Part shown: piece by piece, positions 1-9,325 of the stretch
Position numbering within the stretch: the stretch's first letter is position 1
Layout: each line of letters begins with the position of its first letter
Made by a program: the position numbers and the translations under genes
Notes under the pieces: generated by a model
What the model was told of the DNA's origin: nothing
What the model saw: the letters and a program-made list of their open reading frames with translations, nothing else
The model's database searches: none
Assembly (NCBI GenBank): GCA_000320545.1
Contig: ADNK01003021.1
Span: 20,001 to 51,992, forward strand
Length of the DNA: 31,992 nucleotides
Reading direction: 5' to 3'
Origin: Bigelowiella natans CCMP2755
Lineage: Eukaryota > Cercozoa > Chlorarachniophyceae

Positions 1-1175
1 AATTGCTCTCCCCCTTCCTTCCTGGGTATTATTTTTCCTAACGTCGTTGCCGTCGTCGCAACACTGTTCACAACTACACCAGGTACCTTGAGAAGTACCA
101 CAAGCTTCACTTCTAAGAGAATAACGGCTTAGAACGTGGCAGAGAGCGATGATTTGTGTGCATCGTCGTTCTGAAGATGTGCTCAGTCATAGGAATTTAG
201 AGCGCTGCAGCATTTAGAGCAGGATGCATTGGAGTCCACACTTCGACTTGCTGCAGCTCTGTATTTCATAGCTAGTTTTCGGTGGTGCTTTCAAGAAGGA
301 TGCAATGGAGAACCTTTATCTCGTTTCGCCATTGCAATTGCCCTTGTCTCCACCAGAAATCGTGCTGGTCACTTGTACATGTAGCAAGTGCCAAACACGT
401 AGATGGATTTGTAGCAACCATGTGCTAGCGTGTATGTGAGTCTCAGTCTATTTGAAGCTTATTCCTACGTGTGTAAGATGGATGTAATCAATCAATTAAA
501 TTTGTTCAATGGTCCTCCTAATGTAGCTGTGCAATGCAGCGTGTGTGCCTGTGTGTGTGTATAGTTATATTCAGCCCATATACGCTAAGCAAGTACGTAT
601 ACACGCTCACATGGCAGCGGTCAAATGCAATTAAAACGCTAAGAAGGCGCAGGTTTTTGTGTGCCACTACGCAGCGGACAAGTCAAGCATACAGGTTTAG
701 ATGCTAGATTACTGGCACAAGCATGCATTGATCGTGTAGGCTATGATGGGTCGATACAGCAGTGCCTCTACATTCGTAGCGCAAGATTAGTTTGCTATTC
801 GACCGCAACGGCATATCTATCATTTCATCAAAGTATGATTGAAAAATAGCAGAGCATTACGAGAGCATAACTCATATACAACAAAAACGGTGTCAAATAA
901 CAAATAACATGCCAATAATGGCATACGATATCTTACAGCAGCTTGCACCACAATGCCCGATTAATATTGTAGGAATAACCCGCCGCGGCACTCTCTACAT
1001 CTAGGCATACGCGCATTCTGTAGATCGTACAGGCACAAATGAAGCATTAAAGATACGGTATCAAAAAAATTATGTTGCGATGTACATGCATGCATCTCTA
1101 AATGTTCCTCGACGAGACGACAGATTTCAGTTTTCCATCAATTGCATTTCACCGAGAACAGCTCTTATCGCCCTT
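1..1175. other. 3' flanking spacer, no gene seen
   Basis: I see no supported exon here. The stretch follows the stop codon of the minus-strand lipase gene (1176-1178). It has a mixed sequence with many short self-complementary words (for example tacatgtag, tgctagcg, acgtat, gtacatgcatgcat at about 1081-1095) and a short TG run at about 551-560. Open frames are short and lack family motifs. Confidence 0.6.
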
Positions 1176-1442
1176 CTAGGAGTTGAGCATATCCTTCAAG
1201 ATAATTTTCTGCAGAGCTGCGAAATAGAGGTCCTCCATGTGGTCGGCGATCGCACTGCCGTCGGCCAACATGCGTAGTCTTTCGAATTCGGACTCGTAAA
1301 CCTTGGAGAGGGATGGGAGCACCTCCGTGATGCTCATCTTGTGCATGTTCTCCGTCGCCAATTCTACATAATCCACCTCTTCCACCTCCTGCTGATCCTG
1401 CCTCGAGGTAGCCCCAAGCCGCAGGGCATCCTCCGTGCTGAA

Positions 1443-1493
<51 letters not shown>

Positions 1494-3566
1494 TCATTGT
1501 TAGACATCGACACACACAGCCGAGAGTAGCAGTGGCAGCAGCAGCATAAATGCCAAAAGGAGGATGAAAGAAGGGGGAAAGCAGTTGTAGGACTCATTCC
1601 CCGACACACAACAACAGCGCAACTATCGCCTAGCACTTGGTCCATTCATATGGTGCTTTGCTCATTCATTTCTTGTTAACTGACCTGTTGATCATAACCC
1701 CTGTCTTGACGTGTGAGTACTGCAGCATACGCGGAACCGTTGGGATTACATCCTGTTGTTAAATTATGTTTTTAGGGGGGGGGGAGGGGCGGGGAGAATT
1801 AGTTTGGCACACTCTGTTGTTGTTGTTGTTGTTGCTGTTGTTGTTAGCAAACACATTTATCATTGCTACCATTTAATTAATCACACACTGACCCATCTCC
1901 ACTCAAACCTCCCTCCTCGTTCCCCTCCCCCCTATGCCTCCTCCTCCCCTCCTTCACCCCCCTCCGAGCTGCCACTCACTACTTTTGAGTTGTATATTCT
2001 CCAAGATTCCTCCACCGTTTCATCGAAGTCTCTCGCAAACGCAGCATTGCCAACGCGCGGACTACCGAAACTGTACTTTTTCACAAAGACGCTTCTGGGT
2101 GCTGCAGGCGACGATGACGATGATGATGTTGGTGAAGAAGAAGATGAAGAAGAAGAAGAAGAAGGGGGCCGAGAACTTCCATACTGTCGGTATTTCGTTG
2201 CAAGCTCGTATGCAGTTAACGTGGCCAGAGCTCCTCCAAGACTGTGCCCTGTCACATAGATCCGCCATTCTCTATCCGCATCAACCATAATTGCCTTTTC
2301 CACGGTATCGAGGATGCGATGGCGGATGGACATGTACGCGCGGAGAAAGCCCTCGTGCACAGCAGCTACCATCGGAGGCTCTGAAACAACAATGATGATG
2401 GATGATGATGATGATGATTATGATGATAATGATAGCCAGTCGTCACGCAATAATGAGGAGAGGATGATGCAGTATAATCTTATTCATGAGATCCACGATG
2501 AAACTACGAAAAGCGGCGTAGAATGAAGTAACAGACGCTGTAGTGGATGATTATATGTTCTTCGGGGATTGGTGGATGTTGCTGCTTGAAAATCTTTGAA
2601 GTGAAAATAAAAGAACAGATACTATACCGAAGCTACTAAACAATGTTATCAACACTATTTTACCATTATTGGTCCTCTCTGCTTTGCTCTTCTCCTCTTC
2701 CTCTGTCTCTGTGTTAACGTCTATCGCTTGCTCTTCGGTCTCCACATCGATCTCGCAATTCATGGCAAATCGAATCTGAGTCCCTGCCATCCCGCCGATC
2801 GGGTACCTTCGCAACAACAACAACAACGACGTCGACGATGACGGTGTTTCTTGTATATTTTGGTGATTCAGAGTACTTCGGTAATACCATTTAGCACATA
2901 CACTCACACGCACACACACGCACAGTCAGAGATAGGCAAACGCAGGCAAACGTGAGCTGCCAAGAATCTGTGCCACTTCCTACAATAATTACAACCCCAT
3001 CATCCATCTACTACCACATCGCTGAAGATGATGATTCTTTGCTTGGAGGGAGAGGTATTGAAGATATGACTTTGGAAGAACGGGGGGGGGGAGCGGATGG
3101 TGTTGGATCTTGTTGTTGCGGTCGCCCGTTTCCTTCTGCTTCTAATTCGATGATTTCTACTCGAAGATTTCTCTGTCCTATCTCGATACGCGCTGTGAGG
3201 TCATTTTCCCAACGGGGAGACACTCCTAGATAGTAACAGCATCACTCACTCAGCCGAAGCCTGACTTCTGTGCGTGCATGCCGTATAGCAAGCACATCAT
3301 CAACGAAATTCCTACAACAATCCAGCCCCAACTGGGAGGAACTTCAAATTTTCCTGGTCTTGAAATTTGGGGGGGAGGACAGGGTTCACGCATGCAAGCA
3401 CGCACACACAAACACAAACACAAAAACAAACACAAACACACACACACAAACGCACACACCACAATACACACACACAGACTATAAGCACAAGATCGAACCT
3501 TTTTTCATCTCTGTTTGCGCAAGGACCACTCCAGTGTCCACGTTATGCAGTCTCACAGCATAGCTG

Positions 3567-3606
<40 letters not shown>

Positions 3607-4475
3607 CATTTTACCATCGTCGTCAAAGTCAACCAACTCCTCATCACGACTATCTGTCACTCTGATGTCCAATGTATTTGGTCGCACCGCACATGCATGT
3701 TATCATATCCACCATCACCACGCTCAAACCCTGTGTCTCGCTGCCGTTGCCCTATTCCAAAGACGCCTCTCTCCTTGCCGTTGCTTCCATCCTCCATGAT
3801 ATCTCGAGCTTGAAGGCTTGCAAGACGAAGGGTGCCTGTTTTAGCTTTGGTAGCGAATTCAGGCTCTCGAGGAGTGATCATCATGTCGGTTACGATGTCG
3901 CGCCATTTCGTCTGTTCAGTACCACGAAACGCTATCCATATCACTGAGTCCTCCTTGCTGCGGTACACATAGCTGATAAAATAGGGGGGGAGGGGAGCGA
4001 GCACATTAGAGTTACGAGAGAGCAGTTTCTGTGACTGCTATTGTAGACCTTCCCCTTCATCATCATCATCATCATCATCATCATCTTCCTTCTTCTTGTA
4101 ATTGTTATGATTACTACTACTCATACTATTTCTACTACGACGGCATATTGCTACTACCCCTGCGTATCAGTCTCTGTATTTTCCACAAAGCTGCACAGCT
4201 CATATTCACCCCTAGCCCTCTCTGCCGTGGTCGCCGCTTCCAGAAGCATCTTCCAAGCGCTCCCTTCTTTGCGAGAGGTCAGACCCATTCCATCTGCAAT
4301 TTTTGCCATTGCTGCCTTCTGAGCCTTGTCGCGCGCTGCTGCTAAGCGCTCTTGGAAGCTCTCGTCGTTCCAGAGGCCGTTCAATCGATCTTTGATAAAT
4401 TTAAGCAATACGTCCAATCATGATTAGAAATGTTTTGAAATTATTAGAGAGTGCGGAGAATTTTGTGTTGTTTGT

Positions 4476-4506
<31 letters not shown>

Positions 4507-5728
4507 AGAGGCTACAACTATTCTTTCTGCAACTGTTATTATTACAACTGTTAACACTGCTACTGCTAATGCTGCTACTACTTTGTATTCCAGAGATATC
4601 AGGCCAGGGACTAGAGGAGGCATCATCGGTACCGGCCAACTCACCACCACCACCAGCACCATTGATTGCTTTAAGAATATCATTGTTCTTGCCGTCTTGT
4701 AGCAATTCCTTGGAGGCCACTGTAAGCGCAGTCTGCGAGGATTTACAGCAATATACCTTCGTTACTATCTAGCCCAGTCAGTGAGCAATGAGGAGAACAT
4801 CAAACATAACAACCATCGCTCCTAATCTATATCAAACATAACAACCATCGCTCCTAATCTATATCATTCGCACCTGCACAGCACCGAACGTGTCGCCCCG
4901 CAGCAACCCCCTCCCTTTCTCAAATACGGACGCTGCATTCTTCACCGCGGTGCTCATAGCAAGAGTTTGATTCTGTCCAACTATCCCAGATATAGTGCTG
5001 AGAAATCGTGCTGCATCTAACTCCCTCATCTTCATTGCTAGTTGCGCCTTCTTCACCAATTCGTCTCGAGAGCATCCTGCGGTCCTAAGTCCCCACGCTC
5101 GCAGCACAGCTATCAAGCTTGCCGTGTCCATCCGATGCACGTTACCACGTACGTCGAGCCCCTTCAGGCCTACAATAACAACGGCGGCATGCAGAAGGAT
5201 ACTTGGTATATTTTTGAATACCCTCACCCACCCCCCGCTAGTCCCTTTCTGTTCATCGTCACGTCACTTCCCTCTCCCCCCAAGTCTACATTGCTTTGGG
5301 TTCTACGAGCAGCACAACGATACCTGAGGCAGAGACGTCATGAATGTTCAAGGGCACCCCGTCAATCACGTTGATGATCTCGGAGAATGGATGCCAGCGC
5401 ACAGCAATATCCAGCCTGCCTTCTCTCAGCTCCTCGCTCGCGACACGAAGGGTAATATTGTGAGTCTCGCTGTCTAGGAATGCCTCACCCAACTCGCACC
5501 GACAGAGTCTGAAAACGAGAAGAAGAAGAAGAAGAAGAAGAAGAAGATATAGAGAGGATGATCATGAAGAAGAGGATTGACATCTGAAAAAGCAGCAGCA
5601 TGTTTCAGCTCTTTCTTATGGTGAGTCAGAGACTGGTAGACATCTCCCCCGTGGTGCAAATTGGTATCTCTCTCTATAAAGAGGGTGAGAATGCTAAATT
5701 GAGAACAAACCAGGTAGTATGCCCCATG

Positions 5729-5766
<38 letters not shown>

Positions 5767-7204
5767 TACCCTAACTGCCTGCTGAACATCCCCGTAAGCG
5801 ATGAAGTCCAAAGGTCAAATTCGAGAGCAGCTTTCTCTGGTTCGCTTGCGTAGAAGTAAAATACCTCACCGTCCCCCTCGACCATGGCGTTCTTATCCTT
5901 GCGCTCAGAAGATCTAAGAAAGGCGAAGGGATAGGAACGTAGATTTACAATATTAGCGGAGAGCCACCAGACTGTTTCTTTGGTTGAATAGGAAGACAGG
6001 GTGGGGGATAGGAGGGGTTGGAACATTCACTCCTCCTTGATTATAGAAAAGATTGAAATTTGGGACTAAATTTTATTTCTTTTGTTAAGTTCCTGCATAG
6101 CCCCTTCATTGAGAGCCGCAGAATACGCTCAGGAAGTCATTGCTCTCTCTTAGTCTCTCATCTACTCAAACAGCTTTGACTGCTATTCTGCCTGCTAATT
6201 CCCTCCTCTAGGCAATCCTCTGTGATATCTACTTACCCCCATTCAAAATTGCCTCCAAGATTGATGCCTTGGCTCTCCGACCTCGCCACGATTTCCCCCA
6301 TGTTTAGCTTGACGAAGGGGTTGCACACTAATGGCAGCCCCCGAGCCCTGAGCAGTCGCACCTCCAGGAGTCCTTTGAATGCGTCTCGCACAAATGTTGG
6401 GGAGAGGTACGCGATCTGATTTCCATCTCTATCGGCCTCCCACACACCTTCCGCCTCCTCTGGATCTGTGTACACCTCAAAACTAAAGCCCGCTGCTTCG
6501 ATTGCACGGTCTAGATTCAGGGTCTTGACATGAGAATGAACCACCTTCTTCTTGCCCTGCCCAGTTGCAGTACCACCGATCTTCTTCGCACTGCTTCCGC
6601 TCTTATCAGCGTCGTATGAGGCGGTGGCAGCGGTTCGTCGAGTGAGGCTACGTTGATGTCCTCGCAGCAGCAGTTCTAGATCATCAATATCAGATATACA
6701 ACGAAAGTAGTGTAACATCAAGATTGATATCATTATCATTATTATAATCATAATATTGACGTAGTCTAACGACTCGGGTAAGTAACAGCATATTTATGAT
6801 TTTACGGATGAATTCTCTGAAAATTTGGCTTTCAATTATTTACATACCTGTGCGCTGGAGTTGATCGTAGATTCCATAATGGTGGCGACGGTGCGCTTGA
6901 ATACGCTGTATATATGATCTCCAACCCCTTGACCTTTTGCTTGACCACTTAGTTTGACTTCCTATTCTCAGCTTTGGTGCATGAAGTGTCTATAAGTTAT
7001 GATTTCTGGATTATGGCTTTGCAACTTTCGTATTTTATGCTCGCTTCGTTCGCTACGATCCTGACCACCTCTTATTGACTCACCTGTAATGGTATGCTGT
7101 CCCATGTACGGGCAGGCAACAAGCTGGAGCTAATTGTCGATCCCACAGGGTCGATGGATAGGGCAGCGTTCCTGACATGCAATAATATATGTGTACATGT
7201 GTAT

Positions 7205-7251
<47 letters not shown>

Positions 7252-7416
7252 ATGTATATCATTAAAGGGGAGGAAAGTAGGGTTACTTCCACATTCTTCA
7301 TATGAGTAGAATTTACTACTTCACTATTGCGTGATATGAAATATTTGTTACCAGTTCCGGCTTTTGAGAATACCACACGCCAGGATGCAGAGGATGCAGG
7401 CAGCTCGCACGCAAAC
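1176..7416 (-). CDS. C2 / class-3 lipase protein (multi-exon, 5' end unresolved)
   Basis: Predicted triacylglycerol-type lipase with membrane-binding C2 modules. Phase-consistent exons in transcript order: 7352-7416, 7084-7171, 6848-6905, 6237-6675, 5776-5913, 5324-5508, 4874-5169, 4582-4732, 4158-4389, 3730-3972, 3499-3563, 3015-3225, 2664-2806, 1983-2380, 1685-1752, 1176-1437. The order is: C2-like strands (LLEVRLLRARGL...NPFVKLNMGE), a helical linker, the lipase start IAFRGTEQTKWRDIVTD, a nested second C2 domain, GHSLGGALA (nucleophile Ser), SFGSPRVGN, DVIPTVPR (likely catalytic Asp) and ENMHKM (candidate His). The C-terminal segment ADGSAIADHMEDLYF resembles the tail of plant plastid-type C2 lipases as I recall them. 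The first three exons are phase-consistent but motif-free. The start codon is not found, and the 3730 donor is the weakest join. Confidence 0.9.
1441..1490. repeat. (TG)n(AG)n compound microsatellite
   Basis: About 8 TG units followed by 16 AG units. On the coding (minus) strand it reads as CT then CA directly upstream of the acceptor of the last lipase exon (cag at 1438-1440), so it forms the polypyrimidine tract of that intron. Confidence 0.97.
1983..2380 (-). CDS. Lipase catalytic exon (GHSLGG)
   Basis: Exon of the C2/lipase gene, acceptor tttcag and donor aaa|gtagtg. It encodes VHEGFLRAYMSIRHRIL, then IYVTGHSLGGALATL with the nucleophilic serine, then a serine-rich insertion of about 25 residues, and SFGSPRVGN before ending in ESWRIYNSK. 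The next exon (1685-1752) resumes in phase 0 with DVIPTVPRM, so the presumed catalytic Asp is the first residue after the junction. The Ser-rich insertion is encoded by a TTC/TCA microsatellite at about 2109-2165 and sits where relatives have only a short loop. Confidence 0.95.
3015..3972 (-). CDS. Exons encoding a C2 domain nested in the lipase domain
   Basis: Three exons (3730-3972, 3499-3563, 3015-3225). The first carries the lipase motif IAFRGTEQ and then GTLRLASLQARDIMEDG, the pattern of a C2 first strand and loop. The second gives YAVRLHNVDTGVVLAQTEMK and the third SPRWENDLTARIEIG and NLRVEIIELE, matching the C2 order of DPYV-type strand, charged loop, NPxWNE-type turn and LxVxVxD strand. 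A proline/serine linker and an acidic stretch (exon 2664-2806, ETEEEEKSKAER) follow before the GHSLGG exon. The end of the first exon is uncertain. An acidic open segment at about 3614-3670 (VTDSRDEELVDFDDD) could also be an exon, but its phase does not fit the next one. Confidence 0.75.
3569..3605. repeat. (AC)n microsatellite in lipase intron
   Basis: Pure AC/CA dinucleotide run. On the minus strand it is GT-rich and lies within about 10 bases of the acceptor of exon 3499-3563. A second, imperfect CACAAA/AC array lies at about 3401-3477 in the next intron. Confidence 0.95.
4799..4862. repeat. Perfect 32-bp tandem duplication
   Basis: Bases 4799-4830 and 4831-4862 are identical 32-mers beginning atcaaacataacaaccatcg. 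The pair lies inside a lipase intron, about 10 bases beyond the donor of exon 4874-5169. Perfect identity suggests a recent duplication. Confidence 0.97.
5517..5547. repeat. (GAA)n microsatellite
   Basis: GAA/AGA trinucleotide run in the lipase intron just upstream (minus strand) of the acceptor of exon 5324-5508. It reads as CTT on the coding strand and so supplies the polypyrimidine tract. A (CA)n run at about 5732-5764 lies in the same intron. Confidence 0.93.
7205..7250. repeat. (AC)n(AT)n compound microsatellite
   Basis: About 8 AC units merge into about 13 AT units. It lies between the two most 5' lipase exons that I can chain (7084-7171 and 7352-7416). Confidence 0.96.
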
Positions 7417-8540
7417 CTACGATAATAATGGGCCCATGTCAGGCTGATCAGCGAACTCTTAGGAGGGTTGGTAATAGTATTACACTCAATCTGATCATCT
7501 GCAGCACCCACGAGCGCCGGAGCGCCTCCGTTTATCTGTTTGGGTGACTAGGTTGTTCGTGGTGAGGGCTGTCTCGATGCTGTCCACTCGACGACAAGTA
7601 GTCGGTTCAAAAGCATGCGAAATAGCTCCAATGTACCGACGACAAACTATATTTCCTGCATTCTTCCAAAAATGAAGGGTGTTTCGCATGTTCGTGTCAT
7701 CTCGACCAGATCCACTGCGGCACTCGGATTCGAGAAGAATTCACATGATTTCAGGATTTCCCAATGTTTCTTCAGGAAATCGCAAGCCCAACTACCGGTT
7801 AGATCTAGTTAGTTATTCTGTTCGTGTCCTTGACTGGACTTCCCAGCTATGTAGATCTAGATCCATGGAGATCTACAGGCCTAAAAATTTCGGATTTTTT
7901 CCACCACAAACATCATAATTCGCTGAATTTGACCCTGTGAGCGAGGAGAGCGAGTGCCAACCAAACACCTTTTCTCTTGCTTTTTGCCAAAAGCTTGTCG
8001 CAAGGAACAAATCCAAGTCCCCCTTTTTGAAAATCGCCGAAAAAGTTGATGGTTGCGCGGCAAGTTTTTGAATTCAGATTCCAATATTCAAGTTAAAATA
8101 AGTGCATATGAAAATCCATTACAATTTTACACAAATACTCCAGAGATGTCCGTTCGTATTGAAATTATCCCATAGTTTTTAATTTTCCCTGAGCCTCATG
8201 TTCTGAATAATAAACCCCCCAAATTGGAGCACCATCCAAGAGATACACAGAGACACGTGTCCCTTAGGCGGTTCTCGCCAAATCACAGCAGCTAATTTAC
8301 ATTTCATGAGGTAAATCCATGCGGTTTTTCAATAACTACTTCCAACCATCATTAAAAACCAAGATGTTCGTTGTGTGATTTCTGGAAGTGAGAATGCCGA
8401 ATGTTTTCACTGTAAACCGAAATGTAAGGTTGTCGCAATGTACTAAACCTTTTACAAATCGAAAGAAAAATACATTACAACAAGATTATATCTGACACAC
8501 AAGACGCCTTTCTCTCCGACCAATTAGAAGAAGGGGTGCA
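7417..8540. other. Spacer upstream of lipase gene, no convincing gene
   Basis: No exon with family motifs is seen. First exons of the lipase gene may be hidden here. The stretch 7690-8080 has a different texture (many GATC and TCTAGA words, few simple repeats) and may be an old interspersed repeat, but no terminal repeats or coding remnant is recognisable. Confidence 0.4.
7850..7877. repeat. Inverted repeat tgtagatct...agatctaca
   Basis: Two 9-base arms (7850-7858 and 7869-7877) are exact reverse complements around a 10-base loop. It is in non-coding sequence and carries several GATC sites. It may be chance or part of a decayed repeat. Confidence 0.7.
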
Positions 8541-9325
8541 ACACTACCCCCACCCTAATTCGTCGTCCCCGCTCTCGTCTGTCTGATCCCTCTCCTTTGC
8601 CACCCCTTCAGAGGCGAATGGGTTAGCTTCCCCCCGCAAAATTGAACGAAATTTTTGGAGAGTACAGTGTGTATTGTGAAGGGGATAGAATGCAGATTTC
8701 GCTTGGAGGGCTATTCGTTTCTTCGAATCTTCTTCGATTGATCGACCTTTCGATTCTTCGATTATTCGCTTCAAGCGAGATTTGATAAATCGTCAAATTG
8801 AACTAGACCTCTTTTTTGCCATTTAACTTCCATCATCATGCTTTTCCGGTGGAGTTTGGAACTCACGAAAGAAACACAGATTCCACAAATGATTTTTCGA
8901 AAAATTGCAATTAAAAGCTTGCTGACATATTTACAAATTGTATAATTCTACAATACGCGTGTACATTATGCATGATCATCACATATACATATATACATAT
9001 ACAATACATATACATATACATATACAATACATATAAATGTATATAATTATATATATTATGATATACATTACTTATATAATTGTATGCATTATGATGTGAT
9101 ATGTGTTGTATTTTAAAGATAAATATTCACACTCACACACACACATACACATCCCGCATTTATTTTTTAAGATATGTCCATTATTTTGTTCACATTAAAT
9201 GTTTTACGGAAACGTTTGCGTTTAACGTACAAATATTTTACACCTACACAGTATCCGCCAGCCTCGGCTCCGAAGGAGAGATACCAGAGCAGGAATGCGA
9301 AGGAGAAAGACGAAATAAATTTTCA
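8541..9325. other. Upstream region of the Gln-rich membrane protein gene
   Basis: No gene is supported. An AT-rich minisatellite lies at about 8985-9085. The frame of the downstream gene stays open from 9101 to the chosen ATG at 9326, so the 5' UTR or an upstream coding exon could lie here; a possible acceptor (ctacacag) ends at about 9250. Confidence 0.4.
8985..9085. repeat. AT-rich (catata)n-like minisatellite
   Basis: Degenerate repeats of acatat/atacat (for example catatacatatacaatac repeated) grading into ATAT. It lies about 240 bp upstream of the chosen start of the Gln-rich membrane protein gene. Confidence 0.85.

Noticed and set aside
1932-2290. Plus-strand frames opposite the lipase catalytic exon, with Glu/Lys runs
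   Set aside because: They are the complement of the GHSLGG exon and its poly-Ser repeat.
3401-3477. CRISPR-like regular CACAAA array
   Set aside because: It is an imperfect microsatellite in a eukaryotic intron, with no spacers.
4061-4086. Poly-His frame
   Set aside because: Product of a CAT repeat inside a lipase intron.
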